From Plasmopara viticola (lineage: Eukaryota; Oomycota; Peronosporomycetes; Peronosporales; Peronosporaceae), in the NCBI GenBank assembly GCA_001695595.3, contig MBPM02000020.1, forward strand, positions 62,001 to 126,000: a stretch of DNA of 64,000 nt, read 5' to 3'. Position 1 is the stretch's first letter. Every line of letters begins with the position of its first letter. Of the stretch, positions 51,267 to 62,997 are shown one piece after another. The notes below the pieces were generated by a model. That model made no database searches. It saw only the letters and a program-made list of their open reading frames with translations, and was not told the origin of the DNA. The translations under genes and the position numbers were made by a program.

Positions 51267-52590
51267 GCACTCTACGGCCACAGATGCGTTCTGTCTCTCA
51301 ATCAAGACAGGCACAGACGCAATCGAGAATCAACTTAGTGTATAAGCTTTCTTTTGAAATGCCGAGACGCTGCTCGGCCACAAATAAGTACTTTTTATCT
51401 TTCAAGACTCGAACCGACGCAATACAGCCACAACTAAGCCTTAAATCTTACGTTTGCATCGTTGAGTTGCTGCACGATCACAGACCCGTCTTGGCTGTTA
51501 ATCTAGACACGCACGGACGCAATCGAGTCGCAACTAAGCGTATAATCATTCTTCCATAGCGCCGAGGTACTCTACGGCCACAGATGCGTTCTGTCTCTCA
51601 ATCAAGACAGGCACAGACGCAATCAAGACTCAACTAAGCGTATAAGCTTTCTTCTGAGATGCCGAGACGCTGCACGGCCACAGATAAGTACTTTCTATCT
51701 TTCAAGACTCGAATCGACGCAATAGAGCCACATCCAAGCATTTGTCATACTTTGATGCGTCGAGTTGCTGTACGGTCACAGGTACGTCTTGGCTATCAAT
51801 CTAGACATGCACGGACGCAATCGAGCCGCAACTAGAGAGTAGAATCATTCTTCCATAGCCCCGAGGCACTGTACGGCCACAGATGGTTCTGTCTCTCAAT
51901 CGAGACGTGCACGGACGCAATCGAGACTCAACTTGGCGTATAATCACTCTTTTGATGTACCAAGACGCTGCACGGCCATAGATACGTCCTTTCAATCTTT
52001 CAAGACTCGTACCGACGCAAAAAAACCACAACTAAACCTTTAATCTTACGTTTGAAGCGTTGGGTTGCTGCACGGCCACATACGTCTTGGCTATCAATCT
52101 AGACATGCACGGACGCAATCGAGCCGCAACTAAAGAGTAGAACCATTCTTCCATAGCCGAGGCACTCTACGGCCACAGATGGTTCTGTCTCTCAATCGAG
52201 ACGTGCACGGACGCAATCGAGACTCAACTTGGCGTATATCACTCTTTTGAAGTACCAAGACGCTGCACGGCCATAGATACGTTCTTTCTATCTTTCAAGA
52301 CTCGTACCGACGCAATAAAGCACATCTAAACTTTTTACACTTTGAATCGTTGAGTTGCTGCACGGTCACAGATACGTCTTGGCTATCAATCTAGACATAC
52401 ACGGACGCAATCGAGCCGCAACTAAGCCATTCTTCCATAGCGAGGCACTCTACGGCCACAGATAATCGAGACGTCGAGACTCAACTCGTATTCACTTCCA
52501 AGACGCTGCACGGCGCCGACTCGGACGCACTCTACGGTTGAGTTGCTGCACAGATCTTGGCGTTCTGTCTCGTATAATCATTCTTCCATA
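51267..52590 (+). repeat. 12-monomer HOR copy plus a compressed extra trimer (1,324 bp)
   Basis: A full 12-mer runs to about 52,444. It is followed by roughly 146 bp that read as a fourth-type trimer reduced to about half its normal length. If real, the unit was a 15-mer whose last trimer degenerated. Confidence 0.85.
52445..52590 (+). repeat. Compressed Q-R-P trimer
   Basis: Fragments of Q (ctacggccacagataatcg), R (gacgctgcacggcgccgac) and P (gttgagttgctgcacagatc) appear in the right order but total about 146 bp instead of about 298, with short gaps throughout. Confidence 0.82.
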
Positions 52591-53786
52591 GCAACTCTAC
52601 GGCCACAGATGCGTTCTGTCTCTCAATCAAGACAGGCACAGACGCAATCGAGAATCAACTTAGTGTATAAGCTTTCTTTTGAAATGCCGAGACGCTGCTC
52701 GGCCACAAATAAGTACTTTTTATCTTTCAAGACTCGAACCGACGCAATACAGCCACAACTAAGCCTTAATCTTACGTTTGCATCGTTGAGTTGCTGCACG
52801 ATCACAGACCCGTCTTGGCTGTTAATCTAGACACGCACGGACGCAATCGAGTCGCAACTAAGCGTATAATCATTCTTCCATAGCGCCGAGGTACTCTACG
52901 GCCACAGATGCGTTCTGTCTCTCAATCAAGACAGGCACAGACGCAATCAAGACTCAACTAAGCGTATAAGCTTTCTTCTGAGATGCCGAGACGCTGCACG
53001 GCCACAGATAAGTACTTTCTATCTTTCAAGACTCGAATCGACGCAATAGAGCCACATCCAAGCATTTGTCATACTTTGATGCGTCGAGTTGCTGTACGGT
53101 CACAGGTACGTCTTGGCTATCAATCTAGACATGCACGGACGCAATCGAGCCGCAACTAGAGAGTAGAATCATTCTTCCATAGCCCGAGGCACTGTACGGC
53201 CACAGATGGGTTCTGTCTCTCAATCGAGACGTGCACGGACGCAATCGAGACTCAACTTGGCGTATAATCACTCTTTTGATGTACCAAGACGCTGCACGGC
53301 CATAGATACGTCCTTTCAATCTTTCAAGACTCGTACCGACGCAAAAAAACCACAACTAAACCTTTAATCTTACGTTTGAAGCGTTGGGTTGCTGCACGGC
53401 CACAGATACGTCTTGGCTATCAATCTAGACATACACGGACGCAATCGAGCCGCAACTAAAGAGTAGAACCATTCTTCCATAGCTCGAGGCACTCTACGGC
53501 CACAGATGGATTCTGTCTCTCAATCGAGACGTGCACGGACGTAATCGAGACTCAACTTGGCGTATGATCACTTTTTTGAAGTACCAAGACGCTGCACGGC
53601 CATAGATACGTTCTTTCTATCTTTCAAGACTCGTACCGACGCAATAAAGCAACATCTAAACTTTTCTACACTTTGAATCGTTGAGTTGCTGCACGGTCAT
53701 AGATACGTCTTGGCTATCAATCTAGACATACATGGACGCAATCGAGCCGCAAGTAAAAAGTATAATCATTCTTCCATAGCGCCGAG
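52591..53786 (+). repeat. 12-monomer HOR copy (1,196 bp)
   Basis: Complete. The first bases of m1 are altered (gcaactctacgg) where it abuts the compressed patch. m10 has gatggattctg and gacgtaatcgag, and m11 has cttttctacac. Confidence 0.9.
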
Positions 53787-54967
53787 GCACTCTACGGCCA
53801 CAGATGCGTTCTGTCTCTCAATCAAGACAGGCACAGACGCAATCGAGAATCAACTTAGTGTATAAGCTTTCTTTTGAAATGCCGAGACGCTGCTCGGCCA
53901 CAAATAAGTACTTTTTATCTTTCAAGACTCGAACCGACGCAATACAGCCACAACTAAGCCTTAAATCTTACGTTTGCATCGTTGAGTTGCTGCACGATCA
54001 CAGACCCGTCTTGGCTGTTAATCTAGACACGCACGGACGCAATCGAGAACTAAGCGTATAATCATTCTTCCATAGCGCCGAGGTACTCTACGGCCACAGA
54101 TGCGTTCTGTCTCTCAATCACAGCACAGACGCAATCAAGACTCAACTAAGCGTATAAGCTTTCTTCTGAGATGCCGAGACGCTGCACGGCCACAGATAAG
54201 TACTTTCTATCTTTCAAGACTCGAATCGACGCAATAGAGCCACATCCAAGCATTTGTCATACTTTGATGCGTCGAGTTGCTGTACGGTCACAGGTACGTC
54301 TTGGCTATCAATCTAGACATGCACGGACGCAATCGAGCCGCAACTAGAGAGTAGAATCATTCTTCCATAGCCCCGAGGCACTGTACGGCCACAGATGGTT
54401 CTGTCTCTCAATCGAGACGTGCACGGACGCAATCGAGACTCAACTTGGCGTATAATCACTCTTTTGATGTACCAAGACGCTGCACGGCCATAGATACGTC
54501 CTTTCATCTTTCAAGACTCGTACCGACGCAAAAAACCACAACTAAACCTTTAATCTTACGTTTGAAGCGTTGGGTTGCTGCACGGCCACAGATACGTCTT
54601 GGCTATCAATCTAGACATACACGGACGCAATCGAGCCGCAACTAAAGAGTAGAACCATTCTTCCATAGCCGAGGCACTCTACGGCCACAGATGGTTCTGT
54701 CTCTCAATCGAGACGTGCACGGACGCAATCGAGACTCAACTTGGCGTATGATCACTTTTTGAAGTACCAAGACGCTGCACGGCCATAGATACGTTCTTTC
54801 TATCTTTCAAGACTCGTACCGACGCAATAAAGCAACATCTAAACTTTTCTTACACTTTGAATCGTTGAGTTGCTGCACGGTCATAGATACGTCTTGGCTA
54901 TCAATCTAGACATACATGGACGCAATCGAGCCGCAACTAAATATAATCATTCTTCCATAGCGCCGAG
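53787..54967 (+). repeat. 12-monomer HOR copy (1,181 bp)
   Basis: Complete four-trimer unit. m3 is short by several bases (atcgagaactaagcg), and m4 has caatcacagcac where others have caatcaagacaggcac. Confidence 0.9.
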
Positions 54968-56156
54968 GCACTCTACGGCCACAGATGCGTTCTGTCTCTC
55001 AATCAAGACAGGCACAGACGCAATCGAGAATCAACTTAGTGTATAAGCTTTCTTTTGAAATGCCGAGACGCTGCTCGGCCACAAATAAGTACTTTTTATC
55101 TTTCAAGACTCGAACCGACGCAATACAGCCACAACTAAGCCTTAATCTTACGTTTGCATCGTTGAGTTGCTGCACGATCACAGACCCGTCTTGGCTGTTA
55201 ATCTAGACACGCACGGACGCAATCGAGCCAACTAAGCGTATAATCATTCTTCCATAGCGCCGAGGTACTCTACGGCCACAGATGCGTTCTGTCTCTCAAT
55301 CAAGACAGGCACAGACGCAATCAAGACTCAACTAAGCGTATAAGCTTTCTTCTGAGATGCCGAGACGCTGCACGGCCACAGATAAGTACTTTCTATCTTT
55401 CAAGACTCGAATCGACGCAATAGAGCCACATCCAAGCATTTGTCATACTTTGATGCGTCGAGTTGCTGTACGGTCACAGGTACGTCTTGGCTATCAATCT
55501 AGACATGCACGGACGCAATCGAGCCGCAACTAGAGAGTAGAATCATTCTTCCATAGCCCCGAGGCACTGTACGGCCACAGATGGTTCTGTCTCTCAATCG
55601 AGACGTGCACGGACGCAATCGAGACTCAACTTGGCGTATAATCACTCTTTTGATGTACCAAGACGCTGCACGGCCATAGATACGTCCTTTCAATCTTTCA
55701 AGACTCGTACCGACGCAAAAAAGCCACAACTAAACCTTTAATCTTACGTTTGAAGCGTTGGGTTGCTGCACGGCCACAGATACGTCTTGGCTATCAATCT
55801 AGACATGCACGGACGCAATCGAGCCGCAACTAAAGAGTAGAACCATTCTTCCATAGCCTCGAGGCACTGTACGGCCACAGATGGTTCTGTCTCTCAATCG
55901 AGACGTGCACGGACGCAATCGAGACTCAACTTGGCGTATGATCACTTTTTGAAGTACCAAGACGCTGCACGGCCATAGATACGTTCTTTCTATCTTTCAA
56001 GACTCGTACCGACGCAATAAAGCAACATCTAAACTTTTTACACTTTGAATCGTTGAGTTGCTGCACGGTCATAGATACGTCTTGGCTATCAATCCAGACA
56101 TACATGGACGCAATCGAGCCGCAACTAAGCGTAAATCATTCTTCCATAGCGCCGAG
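54968..56156 (+). repeat. 12-monomer HOR copy (1,189 bp)
   Basis: Complete four-trimer unit. m10 begins gcactgtacgg, the m7 form, suggesting a short conversion from m7 into m10. Confidence 0.9.
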
Positions 56157-57344
56157 GCACTCTACGGCCACAGATGCGTTCTGTCTCTCAATCAAGACAG
56201 GCACAGACGCAATCGAGAATCAACTTAGTGTATAAGCTTTCTTTTGAAATGCCGAGACGCTGCTCGGCCACAAATAAGTACTTTTTATCTTTCAAGACTC
56301 GAACCGACGCAATACAGCCACAACTAAGCCTTAATCTTACGTTTGCATGTTGAGTTGCTGCACGATCACAGACCCGTCTTGGCTGTTAATCTAGACACGC
56401 ACGGACGCAATCGAGCCGCAACTAAGCGTATAATCATTCTTCCATAGCGCCGAGGCACTCTACGGCCACAGATGCGTTCTGTCTCTCAATCAAGACAGGC
56501 ACAGACGCAATCAAGACTCAACTAAGCGTATAAGCTTTTTCTGAGATGCCGAGACGCTGCACGGCACAGATAAGTACTTTCTATCTTTCAAGACTCGAAT
56601 CGACGCAATAGAGCCACATCCAAGCATTTGTCATACTTTGATGCGTCGAGTTGCTGTACGGTCACAGGTACGTCTTGGCTATCAATCTAGACATGCACGG
56701 ACGCAATCGAGCCGCAACTAGAGAGTAGAATCATTCTTCCATAGCCCCGAGGCACTGTACGGCCACAGATGCGTTCTGTCTCTCAATCGAGACGTGCACG
56801 GACGCAATCGAGACTCAACTTGGCGTATAATCACTCTTTTGATGTACCAAGACGCTGCACGGCCATAGATACGTCTTTCATCTTTCAAGACTCGTACCGA
56901 CGCAAAAAAGCCACAACTAAACCTTTAATCTTACGTTTGAAGCGTTGGTTGCTGCACGGCCACAGATACGTCTTGGCTATCAATCTAGACATGCACGGAC
57001 GCAATCGAGCCGCAACTAAAGAGTAGAACCATTCTTCCATAGCTCGAGGCACTGTACGGCCACAGATGGTTCTGTCTCTCAATCGAGACGTGCACGGACG
57101 TAATCGAGACTCAACTTGGCGTATGATCACTTTTTTGAAGTACCAAGACGCTGCACGGCCATAGATACGTTCTTTCTATCTTTCAAGACTCGTACCGACG
57201 CAATAAAGCAACATCTAAACTTTTCTACACTTTGAATCGTTGAGTTGCTGCACGGTCATAGATACGTCTTGGCTATCAATCTAGACATACATGGACGCAA
57301 TCGAGCCGCAACTAAGCGTATAATCATTCTTCCATAGCGCCGAG
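56157..57344 (+). repeat. 12-monomer HOR copy (1,188 bp)
   Basis: Complete four-trimer unit. m4 begins gcactctacgg rather than gtactctacgg, the m1 form, and m10 again begins with the m7 form gcactgtacgg. Confidence 0.9.
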
Positions 57345-58540
57345 GCACTCTACGGCCACAGATGCGTTCTGTCTCTCAATCAAGACAGGCACAGACGCAA
57401 TCGAGAATCAACTTAGTGTATAAGCTTTCTTTTGAAATGCCGAGACGCTGCTCGGCCACAAATAAGAACTTTTTTAAACTTTCAAGACTCGAACCGACGC
57501 AATACAGCCACAACTAAGCCTTTAATCTTACGTTTGCATTGTTGAGTTGCTGCACGATCACAGACCCGTCTTGGCTGTTAATCTAGACACGCACGGACGC
57601 AATCGAGCCGCAACTAAGCGTATAATCATTCTTCCATAGCGTCGAGGTACTCTACGGCCACAGATGCGTTCTGTCTCTCAATCAAGACAGGCACAGACGC
57701 AATCAAGACTCAACTAAGCGTATAAGCTTTCTTCTGAGATGCCGAGACGCTGCACGTTCACAGATAAGTACTTTCTATCTTTCAAGACTCGAATCGACGC
57801 AATAGAGCCACATCCAAGCATTTGTCATACTTTTGATGCGTCGAGTTGCTGTACGGTCACAGGTACGTCTTGGCTATCAATCTAGACATGCACGGACGCA
57901 ATCGAGCCGCAACTAGAGAGTAGAATCATTCTTCCATAGCCCGAGGCACTGTACGGCCACAGATGGGTTCTGTCTCTCAATCGAGACGTGCACGGACGCA
58001 ATCGAGACTCAACTTGGCGTATAATCACTCTTTTGATGTACCAAGACGCTGCACGGCCATAGATACGTCCTTTCAATCTTTCAAGACTCGTACCGACGCA
58101 AAAAAGCCACAACTAAACCTTTAATCTTACGTTTGAAGCGTTGGGTTGCTGCACGGCCACAGATACGTCTTGGCTATCAATCTAGACATGCACGGACGCA
58201 ATCGAGCCGCAACTAAAGAGTAGAACCATTCTTCCATAGCCCGAGGCACTGTACGGCCACAGATGGTTCTGTCTCTCAATCGAGACGTGCACGGACGCAA
58301 TCGAGACTCAACTTGGCGTATGATCACTCTTTTGAAGTACCAAGACGCTGCACGGCCATAGATACGTTCTTTCTATCTTTCAAGACTCGTACCGACGCAA
58401 TAAAGCAACATCTAAACTTTTTACACTTTGAATCGTTGAGTTGCTGCACGGTCATAGATACGTCTTGGCTATCAATCTAGACATACATGGACGCAATCGA
58501 GCCGCAACTAAGCGTATAATCATTCTTCCATAGCGCCGAG
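57345..58540 (+). repeat. 12-monomer HOR copy (1,196 bp)
   Basis: Complete. m2 has aagaacttttttaaac, unlike other copies. m5 begins gacgctgcacgttcacag, and together with tcatacttttgatgcg and gcattgttgag this matches the copy starting at 62,998. Confidence 0.9.
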
Positions 58541-59428
58541 GCACTCTACGGCCACAGATGCGTTCTGTCTCTCAATCAAGACAGGCACAGACGCAATCGA
58601 GAATCAACTTAGTGTATAAGCTTTCTTTTGAAATGCCGAGACGCTGCTCGGCCACAAATAAGTACTTTTTTCTTTCAAGACTCGAACCGACGCAATACAG
58701 CCACAACTAAGCCTTAATCTTACGTTTGCATGTTGAGTTGCTGCACGATCACAGACCCGTCTTGGCTGTTAATCTAGACACGCACGGACGCAATCGAGTC
58801 GCAACTAAGCGTATAATCATTCTTCCATAGCGCCGAGGTACTCTGCGGCCACAGATGCGTTCTGTCTCTCAATGACAGTCACAGACGCAATCAAGACTCA
58901 ACTAAGCGTATAAGCTTTTTCTGAGATGCCGAGACGCTGCACGGCCACAGATAAGTACTTTCTATCTTTCAAGACTCGAATCGACGCAATAGAGCCACAT
59001 CCAAGCATTTGTCATACTTTGATGCGTCGAGTTGCTGTACGGTCACAGGTACGTCTTGGCTATCAATCTAGACATGCACGGACGCAATCGAGCCGCAACT
59101 AGAGAGTAGAATCATTCTTCCATAGCCCCGAGGCACTGTACGGCCACAGATGGGTTCTGTCTCTCAATCGAGACGTGCACGGACGCAATCGAGACTCAAC
59201 TTGGCGTATGATCACTCTTTTGAAGTACCAAGACGCTGCACGGCCATAGATACGTTCTTTCTATCTTTCAAGACTCGTACCGACGCAATAAAGCAACATC
59301 TAAACTTTTTACACTTTGAATCGTTGAGTTGCTGCACGGTCATAGATACGTCTTGGCTATCAATCTAGACATACATGGACGCAATCGAGCCGCAACTAAG
59401 CGTATAATCATTCTTCCATAGCGCCGAG
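58541..59428 (+). repeat. 9-monomer HOR variant (888 bp)
   Basis: Trimer 3 is absent. The hybrid Q near 59,131 reads gcactgtacgg and gatgggttctg (m7) but then gtatgatcac and tttgaagtaccaa (m10), which places the crossover within about 60 bp of the monomer. m4 shares ctctgcggcc with the copy at 45,972. Confidence 0.9.
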
Positions 59429-60623
59429 GCACTCTACGGCCACAGATGCGTTCTGTCTCTCAATCAAGACAGGCACAGACGCAATCGAGAATCAACTTAG
59501 TGTATAAGCTTTCTTTTGAAATGCCGAGACGCTGCTCGGCCACAAATAAGTACTTTTTATCTTTCAAGACTCGAACCGACGCAATACAGCCACAACTAAG
59601 CCTTAAATCTTACGTTTGCATCGTTGAGTTGCTGCACGATCACAGACCCGTCTTGGCTGTTAATCTAGACACGCACGGACGCAATCGAGCCGCAACTAAG
59701 CGTATAATCATTCTTCCATAGCGCCGAGGTACTCTACGGCCACAGATGCGTTCTGTCTCTCAATCAAGACAGGCACAGACGCAATCAGACTCAACTAAGC
59801 GTATAAGCTTTTTTCTGAGATGCCGAGACGCTGCACGGCCACAGATAAGTACTTTCTATCTTTCAAGACTCGAATCGACGCAATAGAGCCACATCCAAGC
59901 ATTTGTCATACTTTGATGCGTCGAGTTGCTGTACGGTCACAGGTACGTCTTGGCTATCAATCTAGACATGCACGGACGCAATCGAGCCGCAACTAGAGAG
60001 TAGAATCATTCTTCCATAGCCCCGAGGCACTGTACGGCCACAGATGGGTTCTGTCTCTCAATCGAGACGTGCACGGACGCAATCGAGACTCAACTTGGCG
60101 TATAATCACTCTTTTGATGTACCAAGACGCTGCACGGCCATAGATACGTCCTTTCAATCTTTCAAGACTCGTACCGACGCAAAAAAACACAACTAAACCT
60201 TTAATCTTACGTTTGAAGCGTTGGTTGCTGCACGGCCACAGATACGTCTTGGCTATCAATCTAGACATACACGGACGCAATCGAGCCGCAACTAAAGAGT
60301 AGAACCATTCTTCCATAGCTTCGAGGCACTCTACGGCCACAGATGGATTCTGTCTCTCAATCGAGACGTGCACGGACGTAATCGAGACTCAACTTGGCGT
60401 ATGATCACTTTTTTGAAGTACCAAGACGCTGCACGGCCATAGATACGTTCTTTCTATCTTTCAAGACTCGTACCGACGCAATAAAGCAACATCTAAACTT
60501 TTCTACACTTTGAATCGTTGAGTTGCTGCACGGTCATAGATACGTCTTGGCTATCAATCCAGACATACATGGACGCAATCGAGCCGCAAGTAAATAGTAG
60601 AATCATTCTTCCATAGCGCCGAG
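59429..60623 (+). repeat. 12-monomer HOR copy (1,195 bp)
   Basis: Complete. It ends gcaagtaaatagtagaatc like the copy ending at 51,266, and m10 has gatggattctg. Confidence 0.9.
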
Positions 60624-61822
60624 GCACTCTACGGCCACAGATGCGTTCTGTCTCTCAATCAAGACAGGCACAGACGCAATCGAGAATCAACTTAGTGTAT
60701 AAGCTTTCTTTTGAAATGCCGAGACGCTGCTCGGCCACAAATAAGTACTTTTTATCTTTCAAGACTCGAACCGACGCAATACAGCCACAACCAAGCCTTA
60801 AATCTTACGTTTGCATCGTTGAGTTGCTGCACGATCACAGACCCGTCTTGGCTGTTAATCTAGACACGCACGGACGCAATCGAGTCGCAACTAAGCGTAT
60901 AATCATTCTTCCATAGCGCCGAGGCACTCTACGGCCACAGATGCGTTCTGTCTCTCAATGACAGGCACAGACGCAATCAAGACTCAACTAAGCGTATAAG
61001 CTTTCTTCTGAGATGCCGAGACGCTGCACGGCCACAGATAAGTACTTTCTATCTTTCAAGACTCGAATCGACGCAATAGAGCCACATCCAAGCATTTGTC
61101 ATACTTTGATGCGTCGAGTTGCTGTACGGTCACAGGTACGTCTTGGCTATCAATCTAGACATGCACGGACGCAATCGAGCCGCAACTAGAGAGTAGAATC
61201 ATTCTTCCATAGCCCCGAGGCACTGTACGGCCACAGATGGGTTCTGTCTCTCAATCGAGACGTGCACGGACGCAATCGAGACTCAACTTGGCGTATAATC
61301 ACTCTTTTGATGTACCAAGACGCTGCACGGCCATAGATACGTCCTTTCAGTCTTTCAAGACTCGTACCGACGAAAAAAACACAACTAAACCTTTAATCTT
61401 ACGTTTGAAGCGTTGGGTTGCTGCACGGCCACAGATACGTCTTGGCTATCAATCTAGACATGCACGGACGCACGAGCCGCAACGAGCCGCAACTAAGAGT
61501 AGAACCATTCTTCCATAGCTTCGAGGCACTCTACGGCCACAGATGGATTCTGTCTCTCAATCGAGACGTGCACGGACGTAATCGAGACTCAACTTGGCGT
61601 ATGATCACTCTTTTGAAGTACCAAGACGCTGCACGGCCATAGATACGTTCTTTCTATCTTTCAAGACTCGTACCGACGCAATAAAGCAACATCTAAACTT
61701 TTTTACACTTTGAATCGTTGAGTTGCTGCACGGTCATAGATACGTCTTGGCTATCAATCTAGACATACATGGACGCAATCGAGCCGCAACTAAGCGTATA
61801 ATTATTCTTCCATAGCGCCGAG
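60624..61822 (+). repeat. 12-monomer HOR copy (1,199 bp)
   Basis: Complete. m8 carries tcagtctttcaagac, as in the copy at 48,938. m9 has a small tandem duplication, cgagccgcaacgagccgcaa, at about 61,473-61,492. Confidence 0.9.
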
Positions 61823-62997
61823 GCACTCTACGGCCACAGATGCGTTCTGTCTCTCAATCAAGACAGGCACAGACGCAATCGAGAATCAACTTAGTGTATA
61901 AGCTTTCTTTTGAAATGCCGAGACGCTGCTCGGCCACAAATAAGTACTTTTATCTTTCAAGACTCGAACCGACGCAATACAGCCACAACTAAGCTTTAAT
62001 CTTACGTTTGCATTGTTGAGTTGCTGCACGATCACAGACCCGTCTTGGCTGTTAATCTAGACACGCACGGACGCAATCGAGTAAGCGTATAATCATTCTT
62101 CCATAGCGTCGAGGTACTCTACGGCCACAGATGCGTTCTGTCTCTCAATCAAGACAGGCACAGACGCAATCAGACTCAACTAAGCGTATAAGCTTTTTTC
62201 TGAGATGCCGAGACGCTGCACGGCCACAGATAAGTACTTTCTATCTTTCAAGACTCGAATCGACGCAATAGAGCCACATCCAAGCATTTGTCATACTTTG
62301 ATGCGTCGAGTTGCTGTACGGTCACAGTACGTCTTGGCTATCAATCTAGACATGCACGGACGCAATCGAGCCGCAACTAGAGAGTAGAATCATTCTTCCA
62401 TAGCCCGAGGCACTGTACGGCCACAGATGGGTTCTGTCTCTCAATCGAGACGTGCACGGACGCAATCGAGACTCAACTTGGCGTATAATCACTCTTTTGA
62501 TGTACCAAGACGCTGCACGGCCATAGATACGTCCTTTCATCTTTCAAGACTCGTACCGACGCAAAAAGCCACAACTAAACCTTTCTTACTTTGAGCGTTG
62601 GTTGCTGCACGGCACAGATACGTCTTGGCTATCAATCTAGACATGCACGGACGCAATCGAGCCGCAACTAAGAGAGTAGAACCATTCTTCCATAGCCCGA
62701 GGCACTGTACGGCCACAGATGGTTCTGTCTCTCAATCGAGACGTGCACGGACGCAATCGAGACTCAACTTGGCGTATGATCACTCTTTTGAAGTACCAAG
62801 ACGCTGCACGGCCATAGATACGTTCTTTCTATCTTTCAAGACTCGTACCGACGCAATAAAGCAACATCTAAACTTTTCTACACTTTGAATCGTTGAGTTG
62901 CTGCACGGTCATAGATACGTCTTGGCTATCAATCTAGACAAACATGGACGCAATCGAGCCGCAACTAAGCGTATAATTATTCTTCCATAGCGCCGAG
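61823..62997 (+). repeat. 12-monomer HOR copy (1,175 bp)
   Basis: Complete four-trimer unit with short losses in m3 (atcgagtaagcg) and m8/m9 (cctttcttactttgagcg). Confidence 0.89.
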
